Shown here one piece after another: positions 28,602-35,646 of a stretch of DNA of 35,646 bases (positions are counted from its first letter, which is position 1; each line of letters starts with the position of its first letter). A program made the position numbers and the translations under genes. Location of the stretch: the NCBI GenBank assembly GCA_949300335.1, contig CASGDV010000005.1:1-35646 (forward strand), read 5' to 3'. This DNA comes from an uncultured Bacteroidales bacterium (lineage in GTDB: Bacteria > Bacteroidota > Bacteroidia > Bacteroidales > UBA932). The notes under the pieces were generated by a model. The model had not been told where the DNA came from, made no database searches, and saw only the letters and a list, made by a program, of their open reading frames with translations.

Positions 28602-29516
28602 TCAGTTCCTTAATCCTTCCGTTTCGCCGGCATCGGCAGCCTTGCAGTTGCTGCGTCCTTCCTTGATTGGAATCCTGTAGAGTACCGCCAGTGCAGCTGC
28701 CGTAATGATTGCACATAATGCCATTGTCGCAGCAAAAGCTCCCGGACTCATTATTTCCCTGAAGGAGTCGATGTCTTTGAACGCATCTATATTGCCTAGA
28801 ATCACGGAAAATGTATTGTTCACGCAATGCATGAGCATGGTGAGCTTGAGGGAGCCGGTCTTGTAATATACGTAGCCGAACATCAGGCCCATTCCCAATG
28901 CCGGTATTCCCTGCCATATGTTTGCATGGAGCAAAGCGAAGAAAACAGACGATACTGTTATCGCAATTGCCGGAGAAGTCCTCTGCAGCAGTCCCCGCAG
29001 AATCAGTCCGCGGCACAGAAGCTCTTCAAAAAACGGTGCCATTACTGAAACGGACAGGAGTGTAGCCCAAAGAGGACCTTCCATAAGCATTTCCATTGCC
29101 TGTTCCATGTTTTCAGGCATTGGAGGCAGCAGTTCGGTAATGCTGCTCAGGATTGCAGACAAAGCTACCGTCGCCATGGAAAGAATCACGGAAAGCATAA
29201 TGCCGGCCTTTGCTCCGAAATTGTCACTGTCTACAAGATAACCTTTTTCAAACATAATGTTTCTCCTGCTTTTTGCCGATGCATACAGCAAGGCAGGAAG
29301 AAACATTACAGGATATGAAATCAGAGTTCCGTATATGCCCGCGTCCCCGTTCCTGTAAATCGATATGAAAACGGCGGTTACGCCGATGCCGAGCAATGTT
29401 CCCAAAAGGAACATCAGAAAAATCATGAATGTTTCCTTGAAATCAGGTATAAAGAAACTTAATGACGAGAACAGGTCATAAGGCTTGCCTGAACTTCTTT
29501 TTTTGAAAAATCCCAT
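28602..29516 (-). CDS. CPBP-family intramembrane endopeptidase-like protein
   Basis: This 304-residue polytopic protein has the CPBP (Abi/CAAX protease-like) core: EELLCR with E164, E165 and R169 (EExxxR), LLHANIWQG with H197, and LMHCVNNTF with H230. Those residues are the expected active-site set. An N-terminal region with two or three TM segments precedes them. Family roles include prenyl-protein processing and bacteriocin self-immunity, and the substrate here is unknown. It lies 27 bases after the nucleotidyltransferase stop and may share its transcript. Confidence 0.88.
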   Translation of the reverse strand: MGFFKKRSSGKPYDLFSSLSFFIPDFKETFMIFLMFLLGTLLGIGVTAVFISIYRNGDAGIYGTLISYPVMFLPALLYASAKSRRNIMFEKGYLVDSDNFGAKAGIMLSVILSMATVALSAILSSITELLPPMPENMEQAMEMLMEGPLWATLLSVSVMAPFFEELLCRGLILRGLLQRTSPAIAITVSSVFFALLHANIWQGIPALGMGLMFGYVYYKTGSLKLTMLMHCVNNTFSVILGNIDAFKDIDSFREIMSPGAFAATMALCAIITAAALAVLYRIPIKEGRSNCKAADAGETEGLRN

Positions 29517-29543
29517 ATGTCTGAAAAAGTTATCCGGTATATT

Positions 29544-30482
29544 CTATTCCTGTTTCCCGTAGAGCGGGGAAGGATATATCCCCTTGTCTGCAAACTCCTG
29601 GAATTTGGCAACGACTCCGGGCCTGTCTTCCTTGAATGTCACTCCGAACCAGCGGGAAGGCGTGGACAGCAGTTCGGTCGCAGAATCTCCGCTTTTTATC
29701 ATGCAGTCGACAGCATACGGAATGTAGAATTCCGCCTTGAGTTCATTTATGTTCTTTTTCAGGAATTCAGTGAAGATTTCCCCGCTCTTGCGGAAATAGT
29801 CAGGGGTGAATCCCCACATGTTCATCGAACACAGGGCCTTGCCGTCAAGTGCTACCTTTTCCCCTGAAGCATTGTCTCCATATACGATTCCGCCTGCTTC
29901 CCTTGCTATGTTATGATGTTCTTCCACATGTGTCAGCATACCTTTCCCGTCAGAAGAACATATGCCTCTGGAAACGCCTCCTGATTCGGACAGGGTATTC
30001 TCAAGCTGGAATCCCACGATGCAGTACTGTCCTTCAGTCTTTTCATGATTTTTGAGCCAGCCGGCCAGAATTCCGAAAGATTCCTTGCCATAGTAGTCAT
30101 CGCCGTTGATAACTGCAAACGGCTCGTGGATTACATCTTTAGCCATAAGAACGGCATGAGCCGTACCCCAGGGCTTTACCCTTTCGGGATTCATCGTGAA
30201 ACCGGAAGGAATCCTGTCAAGCTCCTGGACAACGAATTCGAATTTAAGCGGCTCTCCGTCAGCACATCTGACATGACTGTATTTTTTATGTACCATATCC
30301 TCGAACTGGGCCCTGAAATGTTCTCTGACAATGTATACGACTTTTCCGAAGCCTGCCTGTACGGCATCATAGATTGAATAGTCGATGATCGTTTCACCGT
30401 TCGGACCCAGACCGTCCATCTGCTTGAGTCCGCCGTACCTGCTTCCCATTCCGGCAGCCAGAACTAATAAAGTTGGTTTCAT
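29544..30482 (-). CDS. sugar nucleotidyltransferase, substrate unknown
   Basis: This 312-residue protein starts with TLLVLAAGMGSRYGGLKQMD, a GT-A nucleotidyltransferase signature with a divergent GMGSRYGG in place of GxGTRLxP. VINGDDYYG provides the likely metal-binding Asp. The rest (PWGTAHAVLMA, MNMWGFTPDYF, WFGVTFKEDRPGV) resembles a Bacteroidetes group annotated only as nucleotidyltransferase. ATG 30482 is chosen because the motif begins within a few residues and AAAGAA precedes it; the frame from 30518 is AT-rich leader. It is divergent from the FtsB-like gene. Confidence 0.82.
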   Translation of the reverse strand: MKPTLLVLAAGMGSRYGGLKQMDGLGPNGETIIDYSIYDAVQAGFGKVVYIVREHFRAQFEDMVHKKYSHVRCADGEPLKFEFVVQELDRIPSGFTMNPERVKPWGTAHAVLMAKDVIHEPFAVINGDDYYGKESFGILAGWLKNHEKTEGQYCIVGFQLENTLSESGGVSRGICSSDGKGMLTHVEEHHNIAREAGGIVYGDNASGEKVALDGKALCSMNMWGFTPDYFRKSGEIFTEFLKKNINELKAEFYIPYAVDCMIKSGDSATELLSTPSRWFGVTFKEDRPGVVAKFQEFADKGIYPSPLYGKQE

Positions 30483-30549
30483 TTCTTTAATAAATTTATG
30501 AATATTTAAATCAAACAATTTCTATTGAAGAAACAGACGATAAATCATA

Positions 30550-30557
30550 CAAATTTA
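30550..30557 (-). promoter_or_regulatory. -7 box of nucleotidyltransferase gene
   Basis: The minus strand reads TAAATTTG, a full match to TAnnTTTG, 68 bases before ATG 30482. It lies two bases from the divergent box at 30560. Confidence 0.4.
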
Positions 30558-30559
30558 AT

Positions 30560-30567
30560 TATTTTTG
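30560..30567 (+). promoter_or_regulatory. -7 box of FtsB-like gene
   Basis: TATTTTTG matches TAnnTTTG, 26 bases before the GTG start at 30593. It is back to back with the minus-strand box, so the two promoters may compete. Confidence 0.45.
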
Positions 30568-30592
30568 CGGAAAATAATTATTTTCGAACCAA

Positions 30593-30898
30593 GTGAGGAA
30601 ACTTAAGGAAATATTCAGGGGCGAGCACGGAGGGTTCATACAGTTCGTCGCCTATTCCACCGTCTTTACCCTTCTCCTGATGACATTCGCCCCGGGAAAC
30701 AATATCATCAACTGGGCGAGGGCCCGGATTGAAATTGCAAGGCAGGAAAAACAAATCCGCGAGTATGCCGCCGAAATCGATGAGATGGAGCGGAAGATAC
30801 GCAAACTTTCGTCCGACAGGGATACCCTGGAAAAATTCGCCAGGGAGGAATTCAATTTTTCCGCCCCCGGCGATGATGTCTATATCGTTGAAGAATGA
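30593..30898 (+). CDS. FtsB/DivIC-family septum formation initiator
   Basis: This 101-residue bitopic membrane protein has a short cytoplasmic N-terminus, one TM (about 15-33), then a coiled coil rich in E, K and R (about 42-85) ending in FAREEFNFSAPGDDVYIVEE, which matches the FtsB/DivIC family. These proteins form the FtsQ-FtsB-FtsL divisome subcomplex in the periplasm. The start is GTG 30593 (GTG AGG AAA), with no earlier usable ATG. It ends three bases before the convergent purB stop. Confidence 0.9.
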   Translation: MRKLKEIFRGEHGGFIQFVAYSTVFTLLLMTFAPGNNIINWARARIEIARQEKQIREYAAEIDEMERKIRKLSSDRDTLEKFAREEFNFSAPGDDVYIVEE

Positions 30899-30901
30899 TT
30901 T

Positions 30902-32242
30902 CTAGAAACCGGTGTAATTCATCGGTGTAATGGCCCTCAATTCTTCCTTGACGCTTTCATTTACATTCAGCTGCTCGATGAATGCTGCTATAGTTTCATG
31001 GTTGATTCCGCTTCCGGTCCTTGTCAGTGCCTTGAGCGTCTCATAAGGATTAGGGTAGTTCTCCCTTCTGAGAATCGTCTGTATCGCTTCAGCCACGACG
31101 GCCCAATTGTGCTCAAGGTCGTTCGCGATGGCACTTTCATTAAGTATGAGCTTGCCAAGGCCTTTCTTGAGGGAGTTGAGGGCAATCATCATATGTGCGA
31201 ACGGCACACCGGCATTTCTCAATACGGTGGAATCGGTAAGGTCTCTCTGCAGTCTCGATATCGGAAGTTTCATTGAAAGGAAAGTCAGCACCGCATTTGC
31301 CATTCCCAGATTGCCTTCGGCGTTTTCAAAGTCAATAGGATTTACCTTGTGCGGCATTGCCGAAGATCCTACCTCGTTTTTGTTGACTTTCTGCTTGAAA
31401 TATTCCATTGATATGTATGTCCAGATGTCGCGGCACATGTCTATAAGAATGGTATTTATTCTTCTCAGATTGTCGAAAATGGATGCAAGGTTGTCATAAT
31501 GCTCGATCTGCGTCGTAGGGAATGACCGTTTCAGTCCGAGAGAATCCACAAAAGCGTTTCCGAATGAAACCCAGTCGATGCCAGGGTAAGCAATCTTGTG
31601 TGCATTCATGTTGCCGGTAGCCCCGCCGAACTTTGCAGGATATGTCAGAAGCGAAAACTGGCGCAGCTGTTCCTCTATTCTTACCTGGAATACCTTGAAT
31701 TCTTTTCCCACCCTTGTCGGTGAAGCCGGCTGTCCGTGTGTTTTGGCAAGCATTGGAATGTCTTTCCATTCTTCTGCCATGGACCTGACGGTTGTCAGCA
31801 CCTCTTCAAGAAGAGGCATAAATGCACTTTCCACCGCTTCCTTTATGGACAATGGAACTGAAGTGTTGTTGATATCCTGGGATGTAAGTCCGAAATGTAC
31901 GAATTCACCCCATCTGATTATTCCGAGCTCCTTGAATTTGTCCTTGATGAAATATTCCACCGCCTTGACATCATGATTTGTGACTTTTTCAATCTCCTTT
32001 ACCTTTGCTGCGTCATCGGGAGTCATGTTCCTGTATATGTCCCTCAGTTTCCCGAACATCGATGAATCGAAGTCCGCCAGCTGGGGCAGCGGAATTTCAC
32101 ACAAAGCGATGAAATATTCTATTTCGACCCTCACCCTGTATCTTATGAGTGCGTATTCGCTGAAATAATTCCTGAGCTGTTCAGTCTGACGCGAGTATCT
32201 GCCGTCCACAGGAGATACCGCCAAAAGTGAATGATTGTCCAT
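30902..32242 (-). CDS. purB: adenylosuccinate lyase
   Basis: This 446-residue fumarase/aspartase superfamily enzyme acts twice in purine synthesis, on SAICAR and on adenylosuccinate. It has LLAVSPVDGRY at the N-terminus, the THGQPASPT region with H169, and the signature GSSAMPHKVNPIDFENAEGN (about 292-311). It is of the E. coli-like long type. ATG 32242 is chosen because the in-frame GTG at 32260 follows the -7 box directly. It is separate from the main purine cluster and on the opposite strand. Confidence 0.95.
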   Translation of the reverse strand: MDNHSLLAVSPVDGRYSRQTEQLRNYFSEYALIRYRVRVEIEYFIALCEIPLPQLADFDSSMFGKLRDIYRNMTPDDAAKVKEIEKVTNHDVKAVEYFIKDKFKELGIIRWGEFVHFGLTSQDINNTSVPLSIKEAVESAFMPLLEEVLTTVRSMAEEWKDIPMLAKTHGQPASPTRVGKEFKVFQVRIEEQLRQFSLLTYPAKFGGATGNMNAHKIAYPGIDWVSFGNAFVDSLGLKRSFPTTQIEHYDNLASIFDNLRRINTILIDMCRDIWTYISMEYFKQKVNKNEVGSSAMPHKVNPIDFENAEGNLGMANAVLTFLSMKLPISRLQRDLTDSTVLRNAGVPFAHMMIALNSLKKGLGKLILNESAIANDLEHNWAVVAEAIQTILRRENYPNPYETLKALTRTGSGINHETIAAFIEQLNVNESVKEELRAITPMNYTGF

Positions 32243-32261
32243 AGCTGTATTTTTAGTCACG

Positions 32262-32269
32262 CAAATATA
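32262..32269 (-). promoter_or_regulatory. -7 box of purB
   Basis: The minus strand reads TATATTTG, matching TAnnTTTG, 20 bases before ATG 32242. Confidence 0.45.
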
Positions 32270-32275
32270 ACCAAT

Positions 32276-33091
32276 TTACTTTAATATCCCGTAAATCTCC
32301 ACCGTCCTCGCCGCTTCTGCTACATCATGCACCCTCAGAATGTCGGCTCCATTCTCCATGGCGGCATAATGCAGGACCTGTGTCTGTGGAAGAGCTTTTT
32401 CCGGAGTAATGCCGAATTTTCGGTAAATCAGACTTTTTCGGGATACTCCTACAAGTATCGGTTTACCGAATTTTCTGAAAGTCCCCAGGTTTTTTATCAG
32501 TTCATAGTTTTGTGCAATTGTCTTTGAAAATCCGATACCCGGATCCAATATCCAGTTCCTTATTCCTGCCTTTTCCGCTTTCCCGGCAAACTTTTCAAAA
32601 TATCCGGCGACTTCTCCTGCCACATCCGTATAATCGCAGAAATCCTGCATGTTTTCCGGTTTTCCCTTTTTATGCATTGCCACATATTCCAGGTCGAGAC
32701 GTCCTACTGTTCCCAGCATTTCCTCATCATCTTCTCCGGCAGAGATGTCATTGACTATGAATTTTCCAATGTTCTCATATACCCTTCTGACTATTTCCGA
32801 AAAATATGTGTCAATGGAAAATGCCGTGCCGGGGAATTCCTTCCCCAGCACATCAATGACAGGAGCCAGTCTTCTCCATTCTTCTTCGATTCCCACGCCT
32901 GCCGAACCAGGCCTTGTCGAGCATGCGCCTATATCTATTATGTCGGCCCCTTCTTCCAGCATTGTTCCTATTTTCCCGAGCACTTTCCCTACATCCGTCT
33001 TGCCGTTGCTGTCGAGGCATCTGCTGGGTGAGAAATATGAGTCACCGGTAAGATTGACGATGCCCATTATCCTTATCGTTTTCTTTTTCAT
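32276..33091 (-). CDS. folP: dihydropteroate synthase
   Basis: This 272-residue TIM-barrel enzyme condenses pABA with dihydropterin pyrophosphate in folate synthesis, and is the sulfonamide target. It has IIDIGACSTRPGS (51-63), SIDTY (92-96), VNDIS (113-117), ILDPGIGFSKT and VGVSRKS. The usual N-terminal NVTPDSF segment is NLTGDSYF (13-20), with Gly in place of Pro, a departure near the active site loop 1. ATG 33091 is chosen because AAAGGAT lies seven bases upstream; the frame from 33184 is rejected. It is divergent from tmk. Confidence 0.93.
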   Translation of the reverse strand: MKKKTIRIMGIVNLTGDSYFSPSRCLDSNGKTDVGKVLGKIGTMLEEGADIIDIGACSTRPGSAGVGIEEEWRRLAPVIDVLGKEFPGTAFSIDTYFSEIVRRVYENIGKFIVNDISAGEDDEEMLGTVGRLDLEYVAMHKKGKPENMQDFCDYTDVAGEVAGYFEKFAGKAEKAGIRNWILDPGIGFSKTIAQNYELIKNLGTFRKFGKPILVGVSRKSLIYRKFGITPEKALPQTQVLHYAAMENGADILRVHDVAEAARTVEIYGILK

Positions 33092-33194
33092 GTAACTATC
33101 CTTTATCGTAATATGGACAGGATATAACAACTCCCGAAACCGCATGCTAAAATATCTCTTATATTCCTTATATGCAAAAATCAAAACAGATTCT

Positions 33195-33202
33195 TATCTT
33201 TG
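33195..33202 (+). promoter_or_regulatory. -7 box of tmk
   Basis: TATCTTTG matches TAnnTTTG, 28 bases before ATG 33223. A GGAGG ribosome-binding site at 33210-33214 lies eight bases before the ATG, one of the clearest in the window. Confidence 0.5.
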
Positions 33203-33222
33203 CCGATATGGAGGATTGAATT

Positions 33223-33912
33223 ATGCTTGTAGTAATAGAAGGGCTTGACGGGTCCGGAAAATCGACCCAGGTGAAAAAAATGAAGACTTATCTTCAGTCA
33301 GTTACAGGAAAACTGGATTATATCCATTTCCCGCGTTATGATGCTCCGGTCTACGGACCGTTGATCAGCAGCTTCCTGAGGGGCGATTTCGGTTCGAATA
33401 ATGAGGTACACCCGCAGCTTGTCGCACTTCTTTTTGCGGAGGACAGACATGCGGCCGCCCCTGTCATGAAGCGTACGCTTGAGGAAGGCGGAACCGTTCT
33501 GCTTGACAGATATGTTTATTCCAATATTGCATACCAGTGTGCGAAACTTGAAGATGAATCACGCAGATCGGAACTGCGTGACTGGATTTTCAGGACAGAA
33601 TATGAAGATTTCGGATTACCTGAACCTGACCTTAACATATTTCTGGATGTCCCGATTGAATTTGTAGAAAAAAAACTTAACTCCGAAAGGGCAGGAGAGG
33701 ACAGGAGTTATCTGGAGGGCAGCCGTGATATTCATGAAGCGGATATCGATTTCCAGAAACGTGTCCGGGATATTTACAAGCAACAATGTGAGATAGACAG
33801 GGATTTCATCCGGATAGACTGCTCGGACCGCTGCGGTTTCATGCTGCCTCCTGACGATATTTTCAATAAAATAAAAATGGTTGTGGATAAAATATTGAAG
33901 GCAGAAAAATGA
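33223..33912 (+). CDS. tmk: thymidylate kinase
   Basis: This 229-residue P-loop kinase phosphorylates dTMP to dTDP. The Walker A is GLDGSGKST (7-15), followed by HFPRYDAPVYG and the VLLDRYVYSNIAYQ DRY motif; the LID region carries NSERAGEDRSYLEG. Its length and motifs are standard for the bacterial or eukaryote-like TMPK. It overlaps the following MauE/DoxX-like gene by ATGA at 33909-33912. Confidence 0.95.
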   Translation: MLVVIEGLDGSGKSTQVKKMKTYLQSVTGKLDYIHFPRYDAPVYGPLISSFLRGDFGSNNEVHPQLVALLFAEDRHAAAPVMKRTLEEGGTVLLDRYVYSNIAYQCAKLEDESRRSELRDWIFRTEYEDFGLPEPDLNIFLDVPIEFVEKKLNSERAGEDRSYLEGSRDIHEADIDFQKRVRDIYKQQCEIDRDFIRIDCSDRCGFMLPPDDIFNKIKMVVDKILKAEK

Positions 33913-35150
33913 AATTTTCTCTAAAACAATTGTATTTGCGTTCCAGACGTTTCAGCGCATTTCTGCTCGGTTTCGTTTTCGTGATATCGGGAATCCTGAA
34001 ACTTATGGATCCTGTCGGGACAGGTCTCATCGTCGATGAGTATTATGCCTTTTTCAAGGTAGGTTTTCTTGATTTTTCATCAAAGGCCATGGGAATATTC
34101 ATGGCTTTCGTCGAGACAGTAACTGGCGTATGTCTCGTTACAGGTGTCTGGAGAAAGGTTACCGCTGCTGTCACGCTTGCACTCATGTCGTTATTTACAC
34201 TTGTAACAGCTGTCCTTGTCATTTTCAATCCTCCTATGGATTGCGGATGTTTCGGTGAAGCCGTGCATCTGACACATATTCAGACGTTCATAAAGAATAT
34301 CGTTCTCGACGTAATGGCTGTATACGCCTTTGTTCCTTTCAGGGATTTCGGCAAAGCCAAGAAACGGAAGTATGTTTCATTCGCGCTGGTCATTATTGCC
34401 GTGATTGTTTTTTCGCTTTATTCACTTCTGAACATTCCTGCCGTCGATTTTACCGATTATTCGCTTTCTGAAAGGATACAGACCGGAAACAAGACTGTCT
34501 ATGATACGGAACAGCTATATGAAGCTGTTTTTACATATGAAAGAAACGGCGAACAAAGGACTTTCACGCTGGACAATCTTCCGGACTCCACTTGGACTTT
34601 CATCAGCAGTGAGACTGTAGCCAAAGGCAATCCCGCCGATTACAGGGAAGAACCGAGGCTTTCGTTTTATGATGCTTCCGGCAATTACATGGATGAACTG
34701 GCATATGAAGGCAACGTGATGGTCATTTCTATTTATAATCCGGAAAAGTTCGGAGAGGATGATTTCCTCAAAGTCTCTTCTCTGGTCCAGGCTTCCGTCC
34801 AGAACGGGATACGCCCTCTGATATTGTCGGCGTCATCACATTCGGATTTCGGGAAGGCCATGGCAGAAGCAGGACTGAATGAGAATATCGCCGCATCGCT
34901 CCTTTCCGGCATGTATACGTCCGATTACAAGACATTGATTACATTGAACCGTTCGAACGGAGGCGCCACATATCTATGCGAAGGCTTTATACTGAAAAAA
35001 TGGGCGCAGAGAAACCTACCGGACAAGGATTCCCTGCACCAGCTTCTTTCACTTGACCAGACTGAGGTATATCTGAACAGCAGTACCTATGCCAATCTGA
35101 AATTCCAGGCATTCATGCTTTATATCATGGCCGTGATGCTTCTGCTATAG
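33909..35150 (+). CDS. MauE/DoxX-like membrane protein with thioredoxin-like C-terminal region
   Basis: This 413-residue protein has four N-terminal TM segments (about 16-34, 58-78, 85-106, 122-140) resembling MauE/DoxX, with the conserved loop MDCGCFGEA (about 110-118). A fifth TM (about 155-175) precedes a soluble part of some 200 residues. Its VMVISIYNPEKF and YTSDYKTLITLNRSNGGATYLCEGFILKKW segments resemble a thioredoxin-like fold that lacks CxxC. A last hydrophobic stretch lies at the C-terminus. The layout is common in Bacteroidetes, and a role in envelope redox chemistry is inferred from MauE only. It is translationally coupled to tmk by a four-base overlap. Confidence 0.75.
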   Translation: MKFSLKQLYLRSRRFSAFLLGFVFVISGILKLMDPVGTGLIVDEYYAFFKVGFLDFSSKAMGIFMAFVETVTGVCLVTGVWRKVTAAVTLALMSLFTLVTAVLVIFNPPMDCGCFGEAVHLTHIQTFIKNIVLDVMAVYAFVPFRDFGKAKKRKYVSFALVIIAVIVFSLYSLLNIPAVDFTDYSLSERIQTGNKTVYDTEQLYEAVFTYERNGEQRTFTLDNLPDSTWTFISSETVAKGNPADYREEPRLSFYDASGNYMDELAYEGNVMVISIYNPEKFGEDDFLKVSSLVQASVQNGIRPLILSASSHSDFGKAMAEAGLNENIAASLLSGMYTSDYKTLITLNRSNGGATYLCEGFILKKWAQRNLPDKDSLHQLLSLDQTEVYLNSSTYANLKFQAFMLYIMAVMLLL

Positions 35151-35185
35151 GTCTTTCCATACCGTTTTATATTGATATTCACCGT

Positions 35186-35206
35186 CCGTCACTGAAAAAA
35201 TGGCGG
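35186..35206 (+). terminator. weak candidate terminator
   Basis: CCGTCA (35186-35191) can pair with TGGCGG (35201-35206), including one G-U pair, across a 9-base A-rich loop. Only an interrupted T-rich region follows. It is placed after the tmk-MauE unit and before the next promoter, but the evidence is thin. Confidence 0.25.
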
Positions 35207-35209
35207 ATG

Positions 35210-35238
35210 TTGTTTCGTTATTATTATTATTAATTTTA
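35210..35238 (+). promoter_or_regulatory. candidate promoter of the last gene
   Basis: TTG (35210-35212) is followed after 18 bases by TAATTTTA (35231-35238), which misses TAnnTTTG by its last base. The start ATG 35303 is about 65 bases downstream. Confidence 0.35.
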
Positions 35239-35302
35239 CGGAGTGTTCGTGAAACGGCACATAAAGAACCATGTAACCACAACAACCGATAACCTCAATC
35301 CC

Positions 35303-35626
35303 ATGAAAAAGTTTTTTCCGGCCTTAATTCTTCTGTTCCTCTGGATAACCCAGTCCTATGGCCAGGTGACGTCGGGCAATATCGAGATGTCAGCCCTCAA
35401 TGTATTGGTCCTCGATGCAGGTAACAAGGAGCCACTTCAGATGGCGACCGTATATATAATGCCTGCCGGTGATACGACCGTTACGTCCTTTTCCTTTACG
35501 GACAGGCATGGGCGTGCGACATTGAAGGACTTTGCCGCGGGCAACTATGTCGTGAACGTTCAGATGCTTGGCTTCAAACCGTATGCGGAGGAAATGACGT
35601 TGAAGCCCCGATCGTGGGTTCGGTAA
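35303..35626 (+). CDS. carboxypeptidase-regulatory-like / TonB receptor N-terminus, frameshifted and cut by window edge
   Basis: The N-terminal signal peptide MKKFFPALILLFLWITQSYG precedes a carboxypeptidase-regulatory-like domain (NVLVLDAGNKEPLQMATVYIM, SFSFTDRHGRATLKDF, YVVNVQMLGFKPYAEEMTLK). Such domains often begin TonB-dependent receptors and other outer-membrane proteins of Bacteroidetes. The frame stops at 35624-35626, but a neighbouring frame continues from about 35604 as APIVGSVTVRLEED to the window edge, which fits the expected last strand. A one-base change near the CCCC run at 35605-35608 would restore it, so this is either a genuine frameshift or a base-calling error. ATG 35303 is chosen over GTG 35243. 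Confidence 0.65.
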   Translation: MKKFFPALILLFLWITQSYGQVTSGNIEMSALNVLVLDAGNKEPLQMATVYIMPAGDTTVTSFSFTDRHGRATLKDFAAGNYVVNVQMLGFKPYAEEMTLKPRSWVR

Positions 35627-35646
35627 CGGTAAGGTTGGAAGAGGAC

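Noticed and set aside
33092-33184. 31-residue N-terminal extension of FolP
   Set aside because: The domain starts at ATG 33091, which has a good ribosome-binding site; the extension has no conserved features.

Overview
The window looks like a chromosomal segment of a member of the Bacteroidota, most likely order Bacteroidales. Three things point there. Many genes are preceded by the Bacteroidetes -7 box TAnnTTTG, twice with a TTG exactly 19 bases upstream. Shine-Dalgarno signals are mostly weak. The gene content is also typical: single-chain 1248-residue PurL, DUF6913, a DUF368 (PopT-type) permease, AmgK fused to a RapZ C-terminal domain, a MauE/DoxX-like membrane protein with a long C-terminal region, and the start of a TonB-receptor-like carboxypeptidase-regulatory-domain protein. 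The genus cannot be fixed from the sequence.

Layout: (1) 1-1375 is the only accessory-looking part. It holds a probably truncated AbiH-family gene, a 51-bp inverted-repeat element at its 3' end, and a tRNA-Arg(TCT) set in unusually palindromic DNA. (2) 1378-3876, minus strand: PfkB sugar/nucleoside kinase, DUF6913 and PopT-type undecaprenyl-phosphate translocase genes, one after another. (3) 3985-8197, plus strand: flippase-like membrane protein and a secreted GH2 beta-galactosidase. (4) 8212-11543, minus strand: cysS, xth, lysO. (5) 11652-23823, plus strand: a 12-kb de novo purine cluster, purE-purL-purC-purF-coaW-purM-purH-purD-folD. (6) 24391-25875 with pncA below it, minus strand: NAD salvage genes pncB-pncA. 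(7) 26027-28600, plus strand: amgK::rapZ-C fusion, murU and a YccF-like protein, suggesting MurNAc (peptidoglycan) salvage. (8) 28602-30482, minus strand: CPBP protease-like membrane protein and a sugar nucleotidyltransferase. (9) 30593-35646: FtsB/DivIC-like protein (+), purB (-), folP (-), tmk (+), MauE/DoxX-like protein (+), and the frameshifted N-terminus of a carboxypeptidase-regulatory-domain protein (+).

The genes centre on nucleotide, one-carbon and cofactor metabolism. The purine cluster makes IMP. FolD supplies 10-formyl-THF for the formyl-transfer steps, and FolP feeds folate synthesis. PurB acts in both the IMP and AMP branches. CoaW, PncA and PncB make CoA and NAD. Tmk makes dTDP. 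The cell-envelope genes (PopT, AmgK/MurU, FtsB-like) form a second theme. No CRISPR array, intact insertion sequence, prophage or complete defence system is visible. The most unusual signals are the structured DNA around tRNA-Arg, the AmgK-RapZ fusion, the pantothenate kinase inside the purine operon, the altered PurD N-terminus, and the structured purE-purL gap.
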